In this document: positions 1 through 7,302 of the stretch, in pieces
How positions within the stretch are numbered: position 1 is the stretch's first letter
Layout of the letters: each line of letters starts with the position of its first letter
Assembly: GCA_900321775.1 (NCBI GenBank)
Contig: ONXE01000023.1
Span: forward strand, 1-14,586
DNA: 14,586 nucleotides
Reading direction: 5' to 3'
DNA from: an uncultured Bacteroidales bacterium
GTDB lineage: Bacteria > Bacteroidota > Bacteroidia > Bacteroidales > Paludibacteraceae
Position numbers and translations under genes: made by a program
Notes under the pieces: generated by a model
The model's database searches: none
The model's input: the letters and a program-made list of their open reading frames with translations, nothing else
Told to the model about the DNA's origin: nothing

Positions 1-94
1 TAAAAATAATTCAAACGCACGTATATTTTCTACCAAAAAATGTGTATTTTTTGACACTTGTGCATTTTTGACGCTTTTTTTTCTTCTTTTTCGC

Positions 95-125
95 TTGCGT
101 ATATCAAAAAAAAGCAGTACCTTTG
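95..125 (+). promoter_or_regulatory. Bacteroidota-type promoter of the dehydrogenase-gdhA-aminotransferase operon
   Basis: TTG at 95-97, exactly 20 bases, then TACCTTTG at 118-125. This matches the -33/-7 promoter signature of the Bacteroidota primary sigma factor. The spacer has TC at its positions 7-8, then eight A and a G, as in six other promoters here. The start codon is only 10 bases beyond the final G of the box, so the transcript should have almost no leader. Confidence 0.8.
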
Positions 126-134
126 TACCCCGAA

Positions 135-1091
135 ATGAAAATTTTGTTTACCACATACCTGCCGGAAGAAGGGTTTGCGGAGTTGAGAGAACATAAGTTG
201 ATAATCCCCAAGACCCCCTACCTGAACCGCGAGGAACTCTGCGAACAGATACGTGACGCGGAGGTGTTGGTGGCGACGTTTGATTACGCCGTTCCGGCAG
301 AAGTGCTGGCTGAAGCCAAGAGTCTCAAGTTGGTAGCAAACTTCGGCGTCGGGTTCAATAACATCGATGTGGCGTACTGCAAGGCGCATGGTATCCTGGT
401 CACAAACACCCCTCACACAGTTACAGAACCTACGGCGGAACATTGTTTTGCATTGATGCACACATTGGCACATCGGACGGCAGAATTGGACCGCAAACTT
501 CGGCAGAAAGACCCCTCTATCGTCTTTGGCGTGATGAACAATCTGGGAGTGTCGCTTTATGGTAAACAGTTGGGAATCATTGGAATGGGGCGTATAGGTC
601 AGGCCTTGGCCAGAAGAGCTGTCGCAGCCGGTATGCGCATCGTTTACTTCAATCGCCATCAGTTGTCTGCCTCCATCGAGGAAACCTATAGCGCCAAATA
701 TCTGTCGTTGGACGAACTGTTACGGACCTCCGACTATGTGTCACTAAACCTACCCTACACCCCCGAGGTTCATCATCTCATTAATAGCGAAACGCTGCAA
801 AAGATGAAATCGACCGCACTCCTTATTAATACCGCGCGCGGCGCGCACGTGGACGAAGCGGCCCTTATAGAGGCTCTGCAAAAAGGCATCATTGCCGGAG
901 CGGCGCTGGATGTGTTCGAGCACGAGCCACATATTACAGAGGCATTGCTTGGGTTGGATAACGTGGTGTTGAGTCCGCATATCGGTACGGGAACTATCGA
1001 CGGACGGTTGGACATGTGTAGAAATGTAGAGCAGAACATCAGCGCTTTTCTTGACGGCAACTTAGATAAAATGAATATTGTTAAACTATAA
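135..1091 (+). CDS. D-2-hydroxyacid dehydrogenase (hydroxypyruvate/glyoxylate reductase-like)
   Basis: A 318-residue NAD(P)-dependent oxidoreductase of the D-isomer-specific 2-hydroxyacid dehydrogenase family, which interconverts 2-oxoacids and D-2-hydroxyacids in the cytoplasm. The substrate domain begins at once with MKILFTTYLP. The Rossmann motif GMGRIG is at 150-155. The catalytic triad is visible: Arg235 in TARG, Glu264 in FEHEP and His282 in SPHIGTGT. The second beta strand ends in YFNR (171-174) rather than an acidic residue, which suggests NADP(H); this is inference. The ATG at 135 is preferred because it begins the first beta strand and the upstream in-frame TTG at 123 lies inside the promoter box. 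It is the first gene of an operon, 11 bases before gdhA. The exact substrate (hydroxypyruvate, glyoxylate or another) cannot be read from sequence. Confidence 0.9.
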   Translation: MKILFTTYLPEEGFAELREHKLIIPKTPYLNREELCEQIRDAEVLVATFDYAVPAEVLAEAKSLKLVANFGVGFNNIDVAYCKAHGILVTNTPHTVTEPTAEHCFALMHTLAHRTAELDRKLRQKDPSIVFGVMNNLGVSLYGKQLGIIGMGRIGQALARRAVAAGMRIVYFNRHQLSASIEETYSAKYLSLDELLRTSDYVSLNLPYTPEVHHLINSETLQKMKSTALLINTARGAHVDEAALIEALQKGIIAGAALDVFEHEPHITEALLGLDNVVLSPHIGTGTIDGRLDMCRNVEQNISAFLDGNLDKMNIVKL

Positions 1092-1102
1092 GGTATTACG
1101 TT

Positions 1103-2473
1103 ATGAACAACTCACACGAAGTTAACGAAGTAGTAAATTACGTCAACACGTTTATGGCAGCCCTGGAAACCAAGAATCCGGGAGAACACGAGTTTCATCA
1201 GGCTGTTCGCGAAGTATTGGAGAGTATCGCGCCCTATCTGATGGAGTCACCGCATCTGATGAAAGCCAAGATCATGGAGCGCATGGTCGAGCCCGAGCGC
1301 GTGATTATGTTCCGCGTGCCCTGGGTGGACGACAAAGGTGAAGTGCAAGTCAACCGCGGTTTCCGCGTGCAGATGAACTCTGCTATCGGCCCCTACAAGG
1401 GAGGCATCCGTTTCCACGCCAGTGTAAACCTGAGTATCATGAAGTTCCTGGCGTTTGAACAAACGTTCAAGAACGCTCTGACAACCCTGCCTATGGGTGG
1501 TGCCAAAGGCGGTAGCGACTTCAACCCGCGCGGCAAATCCGATGCCGAGGTGATGCGCTTCTGCCAGTCTTTCATGACCGAACTGCAACGCCATATAGGT
1601 CAGGACACCGATGTGCCCGCAGGTGATATCGGTGTCGGTGGCCGTGAGATTGGTTTCCTGTTCGGCCAGTACAAGCGTATCCGCGACGAGTGGACAGGCA
1701 CCCTTACGGGTAAGTCGCTTTACTGGGGTGGCAGTTTGATGCGTCCCGAGGCTACCGGCTACGGCGCATGCTATTTCGCCGAGGCTATGTTGGCTACACG
1801 CGGACTCTCGTTCAAGGACCAGACGGTTTGTATCTCCGGCTCGGGTAATGTAGCCCAGTATGCGGCACAAAAAGCCATGCGTCTTGGCGCCAAAGTGGTT
1901 ACCCTGTCCGATTCGGACGGTTTTATCTACGACCCTGAAGGTCTTACCGAAGAGAAGCTGAACTACGTGTTCCGCCTGAAGAACATCTTCCGTGGACGTA
2001 TTCGCGAATACGCAGAGCAATATCCGTCGGCTCAGTATTTCCCGCACGAGCGTCCCTGGCGTATTCCCTGCCAGATTGCCATGCCGTGTGCGACGCAGAA
2101 CGAGATTGATGCGACCGACGCACAACATCTGCTGGACAACGGTTGTCTGTGCGTGTGCGAGGGTGCCAACATGCCCACCACGCCCGAGGCCATTGTCCTC
2201 TTCCAGAAAGCACAGATTCTCTACAGCCCGGGCAAAGCCAGCAACGCAGGCGGTGTTGCCACTTCGGGTCTGGAGATGACACAGAACTCCATCCGCCAAA
2301 GCTGGACCGCAGAAGAAGTGGACAACCACCTGCGCCGCATTATGGCTGATATCCACGCTGCCTGCATCAAGTATGGTACCGAAGAGGATGGGTATATCAA
2401 CTACGTCCGCGGAGCCAATATCGCCGGATTTATCAAAGTGGCGAATGCGATGCTCGAGCAAGGCATTTGCTAA
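1103..2473 (+). CDS. gdhA: Glutamate dehydrogenase, hexameric type
   Basis: A 456-residue glutamate dehydrogenase of the small hexameric class, full length for that class. It catalyses reversible reductive amination of 2-oxoglutarate with ammonia to glutamate. Visible motifs are PYKGGIRFH with Lys99, FKNAL with Lys123, GGAKGG with the catalytic Lys135, and PAGDIGVG with Asp175. The Rossmann fingerprint GSGNVA is at 246-251 and a serine-rich strand end SDSDG at 269-273. Family knowledge points to NADP(H) and ammonia assimilation, but cofactor preference is not certain from sequence. The start ATG is 11 bases after the dehydrogenase stop, and the aminotransferase follows after 15 bases, so the three are very probably co-transcribed. 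The glutamate made here is the natural amino donor for the aminotransferase. Confidence 0.97.
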   Translation: MNNSHEVNEVVNYVNTFMAALETKNPGEHEFHQAVREVLESIAPYLMESPHLMKAKIMERMVEPERVIMFRVPWVDDKGEVQVNRGFRVQMNSAIGPYKGGIRFHASVNLSIMKFLAFEQTFKNALTTLPMGGAKGGSDFNPRGKSDAEVMRFCQSFMTELQRHIGQDTDVPAGDIGVGGREIGFLFGQYKRIRDEWTGTLTGKSLYWGGSLMRPEATGYGACYFAEAMLATRGLSFKDQTVCISGSGNVAQYAAQKAMRLGAKVVTLSDSDGFIYDPEGLTEEKLNYVFRLKNIFRGRIREYAEQYPSAQYFPHERPWRIPCQIAMPCATQNEIDATDAQHLLDNGCLCVCEGANMPTTPEAIVLFQKAQILYSPGKASNAGGVATSGLEMTQNSIRQSWTAEEVDNHLRRIMADIHAACIKYGTEEDGYINYVRGANIAGFIKVANAMLEQGIC

Positions 2474-2488
2474 TAAAACAACATATAT

Positions 2489-3688
2489 ATGGAAATATCA
2501 CAACGCGCCGCCAGTATGCCGTCTTCGCCTATTCGTAAGTTGGCGAAGTACGCAGACGCGGCCAAACGTAATGGCATTCATGTCTATCATCTGAATATCG
2601 GCCAGCCCGACATCCCGACGCCTCAGTGCGCCATCGATGCCGTCAGACAGACCGACCGTAAGATTCTGGAATACAGTCCTTCACAAGGCTACAAGAGCCT
2701 CCGAACCAAACTCGTAAGCTACTATGCCGAGTATGGAATCGACCTCAGCCCTGATGAGATTATCGTCACGGCCGGAGGTTCCGAGGCTATCCAGTTCGCA
2801 TACATGACATGCCTCAATCCGGGCGACGAGATCATCGTCACGGACCCTTCTTATGCCAACTACATGGCTTTTGCTATCTCGGCCGGAGCCATAGTACGAA
2901 GCGTCAGGACACGTATCGAAGACGGTTTTAAACTGCCGCCTATCGAGGAGTTTGAGAAACAGATAACCCCCAAGACCAAGGCTATTCTTATCTGCAACCC
3001 CAACAACCCTACGGGTTATCTCTACACGAAACGCGAGATGCTGCAGATTCGCGACTTGGTGAAGAAACATAACCTGTACCTCATCTCCGACGAGGTGTAC
3101 CGCGAGTTTATCTACACCAAGGCTCCGTACGTTTCCGCCTGTCACCTGGAGGGTATCGAGGACAACGTGATTCTCGTTGATTCCGTCTCCAAGCGTTACA
3201 GCGAGTGCGGAATCCGTATCGGTGCGTTGATTACCAAGAACAAGGAGGTTCGTCAGGCTGTGATGAAGTTCTGCCAGGCGCGACTCTCGCCTCCGTTGTT
3301 CGGACAAGTAGTAGCCGAGGCCTCATTGAGTACTCCGCAGGAGTATATGGAACAGGTGTATGACGAGTATCTGGAGCGCCGCAATTTCCTGTTGAACGAA
3401 CTCAACAAGATTCCCGGCGTATATTCGCCTACACCTATGGGTGCTTTCTACACGATGGTGCAACTGCCTGTAGATGACGCGGAGCGTTTCTGCCAATGGT
3501 GCCTGACGGACTTCCAGTACGAGGGGCAAACCGTGATGATGGCGCCGGGGGCAGGATTCTACACGCATCCCGAGGATGGCCGCAATCAGGTTCGTATGGC
3601 CTACACGTTGTGTTGTGAGGACCTGGCCAAGGCAATGGTGGTGCTGGCCAAAGCTCTCGAAGCGTACAACAACGAGGAGACCAAATAG
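2489..3688 (+). CDS. Class I/II PLP-dependent aminotransferase
   Basis: A 399-residue fold-type I aminotransferase of the aspartate aminotransferase superfamily, which moves an amino group between an amino acid and a 2-oxoacid. The PLP lysine is Lys235 in SVSKRYSECG. Other family residues are Asn173 in NNPTG, Asp201 and Tyr204 in SDEVY, Arg243 in GIRIG, and Arg369 near the C-terminus (RMAYT), expected to bind the substrate alpha-carboxylate. It starts 15 bases after gdhA and is the last gene of the operon. No strong terminator follows; only a six-base-pair hairpin (ACAAAG/CTTTGT, 3694-3710) lies just past the stop. Bacteroidales homologues are often labelled aspartate aminotransferase, but amino-acid specificity cannot be decided here. 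Confidence 0.93.
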   Translation: MEISQRAASMPSSPIRKLAKYADAAKRNGIHVYHLNIGQPDIPTPQCAIDAVRQTDRKILEYSPSQGYKSLRTKLVSYYAEYGIDLSPDEIIVTAGGSEAIQFAYMTCLNPGDEIIVTDPSYANYMAFAISAGAIVRSVRTRIEDGFKLPPIEEFEKQITPKTKAILICNPNNPTGYLYTKREMLQIRDLVKKHNLYLISDEVYREFIYTKAPYVSACHLEGIEDNVILVDSVSKRYSECGIRIGALITKNKEVRQAVMKFCQARLSPPLFGQVVAEASLSTPQEYMEQVYDEYLERRNFLLNELNKIPGVYSPTPMGAFYTMVQLPVDDAERFCQWCLTDFQYEGQTVMMAPGAGFYTHPEDGRNQVRMAYTLCCEDLAKAMVVLAKALEAYNNEETK

Positions 3689-3783
3689 TGGCGACAAAGG
3701 TACGCTTTGTTTCGGAAAAAAGCCGATATTGAGATAAAATGCAGGTCTTTTTGCGCTTTATTTGCATTTTTCTGCGTTTTTAT

Positions 3784-3814
3784 TTGGTCATTTCAAAAAA
3801 AAGCAGTACCTTTG
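3784..3814 (+). promoter_or_regulatory. Bacteroidota-type promoter of tRNA-Pro
   Basis: TTG at 3784-3786, 20 bases, TACCTTTG at 3807-3814. The 12 bases just before the box (eight A then GCAG) and the box itself are identical to those of the promoter at 95-125. A leader of roughly 45 bases is expected before the mature tRNA. Confidence 0.85.
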
Positions 3815-3850
3815 CAGGCTTTATCAAAGAAAGCGCACTGAAAAGTGTTT

Positions 3851-3864
3851 CGCGCAATTGCGCG
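3851..3864 (+). other. Perfect 14-base palindrome in the tRNA-Pro leader
   Basis: CGCGCAATTGCGCG is a perfect palindrome ending one base before the first base of the tRNA. In RNA it can form a five-pair G/C stem with an AAUU loop. It might guide or hinder 5' processing by RNase P, or be a protein-binding site in DNA. Confidence 0.5.
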
Positions 3865-3865
3865 A

Positions 3866-3942
3866 CGGGTAGTAGCTCAGCCCGGTAGAGTACGCGTCTG
3901 GGGGGCGTGTGGCCGCTGGTTCGAATCCAGTCTACCCGACCA
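3866..3942 (+). tRNA. tRNA-Pro, anticodon GGG
   Basis: A 77-base cloverleaf. The acceptor arm CGGGTAG pairs with CTACCCG over seven pairs. The D stem is GCTC/GAGT. The anticodon stem CGCGT/GCGTG (with G-U pairs) encloses loop CTGGGGG, giving anticodon GGG at 3900-3902. The T arm is GCTGG-TTCGAAT-CCAGT. Discriminator A3939 is followed by an encoded CCA (3940-3942). It reads CCC and CCU proline codons. It has its own promoter and terminator, so it is a single-gene transcription unit. Confidence 0.96.
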
Positions 3943-3965
3943 CTTTTTTTCTTTCCTCTTTTCCG

Positions 3966-4000
3966 AAGCAGGGTCGTTTTGCGGCTCTGCTTTCTTTTTT
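3966..4000 (+). terminator. Intrinsic terminator after tRNA-Pro
   Basis: An 11-pair stem, AAGCAGGGTCG (3966-3976) with CGGCTCTGCTT (3982-3992), includes two G-U pairs. It encloses a five-base loop and is followed by TCTTTTTT. A T-run right after the tRNA (3944-3950) may add to termination. Confidence 0.85.
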
Positions 4001-4033
4001 GAAGTGTTTTCTTGCATTTTTTATCGTATTTGC

Positions 4034-4064
4034 TTGGTAGTTTCGAAAAAAAGTGTTAACTTTG
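4034..4064 (+). promoter_or_regulatory. Bacteroidota-type promoter of the CDF exporter
   Basis: TTG at 4034-4036, 20 bases, TAACTTTG at 4057-4064. The spacer again has TC at positions 7-8, an A-run and G at position 17. The start codon lies 27 bases after the box. Confidence 0.82.
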
Positions 4065-4090
4065 CAGCCTGAAACAAAAATGCAAAATAT

Positions 4091-5092
4091 ATGATACACG
4101 ATCATATGCATCATGAGAAACTGCTGCGCGAGGTGATGAAGCAGGAGAATGCGTCGAGCGGGACGGGGAAACTTAGCAAGGCCGCGCGTGAGAAGGAGAT
4201 ATACAAGGTAACGCTGATTGGCAGTGCGGGGAATGTGCTGCTGGTGGTGTTTAAGTTTGTCGCGGGCATATTGGGCAACAGTGCGGCGATGATTGCGGAT
4301 GCAGTACATTCGTTGTCGGATTTCCTGACAGACATAGTGGTGATCTTCTTTGTTCATCTGGGAGCGAAGCCTCAAGACGAGTCGCACGACTACGGTCACG
4401 GCAAGTATGAGACATTGGCTGCACTACTCATTGGTTTGGCCTTGGCCGCTGCGGCTATCGGCATCATCGTTCACGGGGCAATGAAGCTGGTGGACTGGAT
4501 CAACGGCGAGACTCTGACCGTTCCGGGCACGTTGGCGCTTTGGGCGGCTCTGTTGTCCATTATCATAAAAGAGTTGATTTACCGCTACACTATCATCCGC
4601 GGGCGTCAGTTGGACTCACCTGCCATGATTGCCAACGCCTGGCATCATCGCAGCGACTCGCTCTCGTCGATGGGCGCAGCTATCGGTATAGGCGGGGCGA
4701 TCCTGTTAGGTGACCATTGGGCCGTGCTTGACCCGTTGGCCTCTATCGTCGTGGGCGCGATGTTGGTGAAAGTGTCGTGGGAACTGGTTCGCAGCAGTTT
4801 CGGTGAGTTGACGGACCATTCTCTCGCGCCGGAGGAGGTGAAGGAGATAGTGGACATTATCCGTTCTTTCCCTGACGTGAGTGAGCCTCACAACCTGCGC
4901 ACGCGTCATATAGGCAACCGTATTGCCATTGAGGCGCATATTCGTATGGACGGTTCTGTTTCACTTAATCAGGCGCATGAGCGGGCCACGGACATCGAGA
5001 AGAAGTTGCGCGAGCATTTTGGCAGCGAGACGCTGGTGACGCTACATATGGAACCCACCAAACAAACGCAACCTGCTGCCAAGTCGGAGTAA
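4091..5092 (+). CDS. Cation diffusion facilitator (CDF) family metal efflux transporter
   Basis: A 333-residue inner-membrane divalent metal/proton antiporter. A histidine-rich N-terminus (H3, H5, H7, H8) precedes about six membrane segments: roughly 43-62, 66-90, 108-130, 144-162, 180-205 and 211-229. The transport site is visible as H73-x3-D77 in the second segment and H185-x3-D189 in the fifth. The His-Asp/His-Asp set is typical of zinc-transporting members, so Zn2+ export is the likeliest role, by inference. The cytoplasmic C-terminal dimerisation domain (about 240-322) carries further histidines (H267, H273, H283, H319) fitting metal sensing sites. The gene has its own promoter and converges on typA. 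A four-codon ORF (ATG at 4080) overlaps the start codon; see findings. Confidence 0.93.
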   Translation: MIHDHMHHEKLLREVMKQENASSGTGKLSKAAREKEIYKVTLIGSAGNVLLVVFKFVAGILGNSAAMIADAVHSLSDFLTDIVVIFFVHLGAKPQDESHDYGHGKYETLAALLIGLALAAAAIGIIVHGAMKLVDWINGETLTVPGTLALWAALLSIIIKELIYRYTIIRGRQLDSPAMIANAWHHRSDSLSSMGAAIGIGGAILLGDHWAVLDPLASIVVGAMLVKVSWELVRSSFGELTDHSLAPEEVKEIVDIIRSFPDVSEPHNLRTRHIGNRIAIEAHIRMDGSVSLNQAHERATDIEKKLREHFGSETLVTLHMEPTKQTQPAAKSE

Positions 5093-5100
5093 TCTTATGG

Positions 5101-5139
5101 AATAAAAGAAACAAGCGACTGCCCGAAGGTGGTCGCTTG
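5101..5139 (-). terminator. Terminator between the converging exporter and typA genes
   Basis: Arms 5112-5123 and 5128-5139 form a hairpin. Read on the minus strand it has an outer eight-pair stem (CAAGCGAC/GTCGCTTG), a C(UUCG)G tip, and then TTTCTTTTATT, so it should stop typA transcription. On the plus strand the stem pairs over 12 positions with two G-U pairs but has no U-run, so it would at most weakly stop the exporter transcript. Confidence 0.72.
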
Positions 5140-5160
5140 CTGTATAAGACAAGGTAGGGT

Positions 5161-6993
5161 TTACTCGTCATCTTCTTCGTCCGGAGCAAGTCCTGCACGA
5201 CTGCGGGCACGCTTGCGCTCCAGTTCGTCCAGAATAATCTTGCGGAAGCGCATGGCTTTGGGCGTGATCTCTACGTACTCGTCCTCCTTGATGTACTCGA
5301 GTGCTTCCTCCAGGGACATGATGAGCGGAGGAGACAGAACGGCTTTGTCGTCGGCCGACTTGGAGCGCATGTTCGTCAGTTTCTTGGACTTGGTCACATT
5401 GATGACGATGTCTTTATCCTTGGCGCTCTCGCCCACCACTTGTCCCGCATAGACCTCTTCCTGCGGGTAGATGAAGAAACGTCCGCGGTCCTGAAGTTTG
5501 TCCAGAGCGTAAGCATAGGCCGTGCCTGTTTCCATGGCGATGAGCGAACCGTTGGTGCGCTTGACGATATCGCCCTTATAGGGCTGATACTCAATGAAGC
5601 GGTGGCTCATGATAGCTTCGCCTGCGGACACGTTCATCACGTAGGTGCGCATACCTATTATACCACGCGAAGGAATGGTAAACTCCAGCTGCAGACGGTC
5701 GTTGACCGTAGTCATGGACACCATGTCACCTTTGTGTACGGCCACATATTCGATAATCTTGCCGGAGCAGTCTTCGGGGCAGTTGACCGTGAGTTGCTCG
5801 ATAGGTTCGCATTTGACGCCGTCGATCTCTTTGATGATGACCTGCGGTTGTCCAACTTGCAGTTCGTAGCCCTCGCGACGCATGGTCTCGATGAGTACAG
5901 ACAAGTGCAGTACGCCTCGTCCATAGACGCGCCAGGCATCCTCGGTTTCGGCTTTCTCGACGCGCAGAGCGAGGTTCTTGTCGAGTTCTTTCATCAGTCG
6001 GTCGTGGATATGTCGGCTGGTCACGTACTTGCCGTCCTTGCCGAAGAAAGGCGAGTCGTTGATGGTGAAGAGCATAGACATAGTCGGCTCGTCGATAGCG
6101 ATAGGTTTGAGTGGTTCGGGCTCGTTGTAGTCGCAGATAGTGTCGCCAATCTCAAAGCCCTCAATACCTACGATAGCGCAGATGTCGCCACTGCTGACTT
6201 CCTCTACTTTCTGCTGGCCGAGGCCGGAGAAGGTGCGAAGTTCTTTGATTTTCTGCTTGACAGTAGAACCGTCACGTTTGCTGAGGGTCACGTTCATGCC
6301 CTCACGCAGGGTGCCACGGTGTACGCGTCCCACGGCGATACGACCCACATAGGGGTTGTAGTCGAGGCTGGTGATGAGCATCTGCGGTGTTCCTTCCAGT
6401 CTCTCGGGAGCCGGGATGTACTTGATGATGGCATCCATCAGGGCGGTCAGGTCGGTGGTAGGTTGCTTCCAGTCGGTGGACATCCATCCGTTTTTGGCGG
6501 AGCCGTAGATGGTCTGGAAATCCAGCTGATCCTCGGTAGCGTCAAGGGCGCACATGAGGTCGAACACAGCCTCCTGCACCTCGTCGGGACGGCAGTTGAG
6601 TTTGTCCACTTTGTTGATGACGACGATGGGCTTGAGTTGCATCTGCAAGGCTTTTTGCAGAACAAAACGTGTCTGCGGCATAGGTCCCTCGAAGGCATCA
6701 ACGAGCAAGAGGACGCCGTCGGCCATGTTGAGCACACGCTCCACTTCGCCTCCGAAATCGGCGTGCCCCGGAGTGTCGATGATGTTGATTTTGACGCCTT
6801 TGTAGTCGATGCTCACGTTTTTGGCGAGGATGGTGATGCCACGCTCACGCTCCAGGTCGTTGTTATCAAGGATTAACTCACCTTTCTGCTCGTTTTCGCG
6901 GAAGAGGTGCGCGGTATAAAGCATCTTGTCCACGAGTGTAGTCTTGCCGTGATCCACGTGGGCGATGATAGCTATGTTTCTGATGTCTTGCAT
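5161..6993 (-). CDS. typA: Ribosome-associated GTPase TypA/BipA
   Basis: A 610-residue translational GTPase, full length for the TypA/BipA family. It binds the ribosome and is linked to 50S assembly and stress or cold adaptation. The G domain shows G1 AHVDHGKTT (11-19), G2 RERGIT (49-54), G3 DTPGHADF (73-80), G4 NKVD (127-130) and G5 SAK (165-167). Domain II begins near residue 205 (LITSLDYNPYVGRIAVGRV), followed by the EF-G-like and BipA-specific C-terminal domains. The acidic end DEEDDE is a lineage detail. No consensus promoter lies just upstream. Twelve-pair hairpin 7010-7037 sits 16 bases before the start codon, and the gene may be read from the OmpA-LysM or tRNA transcript. Long ORFs on the opposite strand are shadows. 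Confidence 0.97.
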   Translation of the reverse strand: MQDIRNIAIIAHVDHGKTTLVDKMLYTAHLFRENEQKGELILDNNDLERERGITILAKNVSIDYKGVKINIIDTPGHADFGGEVERVLNMADGVLLLVDAFEGPMPQTRFVLQKALQMQLKPIVVINKVDKLNCRPDEVQEAVFDLMCALDATEDQLDFQTIYGSAKNGWMSTDWKQPTTDLTALMDAIIKYIPAPERLEGTPQMLITSLDYNPYVGRIAVGRVHRGTLREGMNVTLSKRDGSTVKQKIKELRTFSGLGQQKVEEVSSGDICAIVGIEGFEIGDTICDYNEPEPLKPIAIDEPTMSMLFTINDSPFFGKDGKYVTSRHIHDRLMKELDKNLALRVEKAETEDAWRVYGRGVLHLSVLIETMRREGYELQVGQPQVIIKEIDGVKCEPIEQLTVNCPEDCSGKIIEYVAVHKGDMVSMTTVNDRLQLEFTIPSRGIIGMRTYVMNVSAGEAIMSHRFIEYQPYKGDIVKRTNGSLIAMETGTAYAYALDKLQDRGRFFIYPQEEVYAGQVVGESAKDKDIVINVTKSKKLTNMRSKSADDKAVLSPPLIMSLEEALEYIKEDEYVEITPKAMRFRKIILDELERKRARSRAGLAPDEEDDE

Positions 6994-7009
6994 ATAAATA
7001 TGTCAGTAA

Positions 7010-7037
7010 GAAAGGCTATCTGTGCAGACAGCCTTTC
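7010..7037 (-). promoter_or_regulatory. Hairpin just upstream of the typA start codon
   Basis: On the minus strand GAAAGGCTGTCT pairs with AGATAGCCTTTC over 12 positions, with one G-U pair and loop GCAC. The G-U pair would be an A-C mismatch in plus-strand RNA, so the minus strand is favoured. It ends 16 bases before the typA ATG. With only a weak U-rich tail it could be a leader structure affecting translation, a processing signal, or a weak terminator of the upstream transcript. Confidence 0.5.
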
Positions 7038-7052
7038 GTTGTTAATTCCAAT

Positions 7053-7140
7053 TGGGGTCCCCACTAGGAACGTTGTTCCGTATGGGGAGAGCGGAAGCGG
7101 ATATCGCTTTAATGAGGCTGTCGCGCAAGCAGAAGCCTCG
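7053..7140. other. Structured non-coding stretch between tRNA(CAU) and typA
   Basis: Three consecutive hairpins fill this gap. The first is CCCCA (7059-7063) with TGGGG (7083-7087), enclosing GGAAC/GTTCC. The second is AAGCG (7095-7099) with CGCTT (7105-7109). The third is GAGGCT (7114-7119) with AGCCTC (7134-7139). Both strands are open in one frame, but neither reading frame has a credible start or family. It may be an ncRNA or part of the typA leader. The strand is not settled. Confidence 0.35.
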
Positions 7141-7169
7141 GTCTGTGCGATTGTCGTGCTGAACGCGAG

Positions 7170-7243
7170 TGGTCCCACTTGGGCTTGAACCAAGGACTCC
7201 CTGATTATGAGTCAGGTGCTCTGACCAACTGAGCTATGGGACC
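7170..7243 (-). tRNA. tRNA with CAU anticodon (elongator Met or lysidine-modified Ile2)
   Basis: A 74-base cloverleaf. The acceptor GGTCCCA/TGGGACC has seven pairs. The D stem is GCTC/GAGC. The anticodon stem CCTGA/TCAGG has loop CTCATAA, so the anticodon is CAU. The T arm is CTTGG-TTCAAGC-CCAAG, with discriminator A73. CCA is not encoded, unlike the tRNA-Pro in this window. It is not an initiator-type tRNA because the acceptor end is fully paired. Pairs C4-G69 and C5-G68 match determinants reported for TilS recognition of E. coli tRNA-Ile2, which leans towards Ile2, but Met cannot be excluded. It follows the OmpA-LysM stop by about 60 bases on the same strand. Confidence 0.93.
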
Positions 7244-7283
7244 CGGAGGTGTCCCCGATAACGGGGGAACCGGCCTCCGCCGG
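7244..7283. other. Intercistronic hairpins between the OmpA-LysM gene and the tRNA
   Basis: CGGAGG (7244-7249) pairs with CCTCCG (7274-7279), enclosing CCCCG (7253-7257) paired with CGGGG (7262-7266). An alternative, CCGGC (7270-7274) with GCCGG (7279-7283), excludes the outer stem. No U-run follows on either strand, so this is more likely a processing or stability structure than a terminator. Confidence 0.4.
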
Positions 7284-7302
7284 AAGGGGTCAACATCTCC
7301 CC

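Noticed and set aside
123..134. Upstream TTG start giving four extra residues for the dehydrogenase
   Set aside because: The TTG is part of the TACCTTTG promoter box and would precede the transcription start.
1247..2461. 404-codon ORF on the minus strand opposite gdhA
   Set aside because: Shadow of the well-supported gdhA frame; no domain pattern, start context or promoter.
3695..3702. Minus-strand TACCTTTG box just after the aminotransferase
   Set aside because: No TTG lies 20 bases upstream and no minus-strand gene follows; the bases are part of the small hairpin ACAAAG/CTTTGT.
3845..4399. ORFs overlapping tRNA-Pro and the exporter promoter on both strands
   Set aside because: They cross the tRNA, its terminator and a promoter, and show no protein family pattern.
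5440..6876. 478-codon ORF on the plus strand opposite typA
   Set aside because: It lies wholly antisense to a clear, full-length typA; its length reflects codon composition of the opposite strand and it shows no family pattern.
6907..7193. Overlapping ORFs on both strands in the tRNA-typA gap
   Set aside because: Both run through tRNA or typA sequence and have no credible start; the shared open frames are better seen as a by-product of a structured non-coding stretch.
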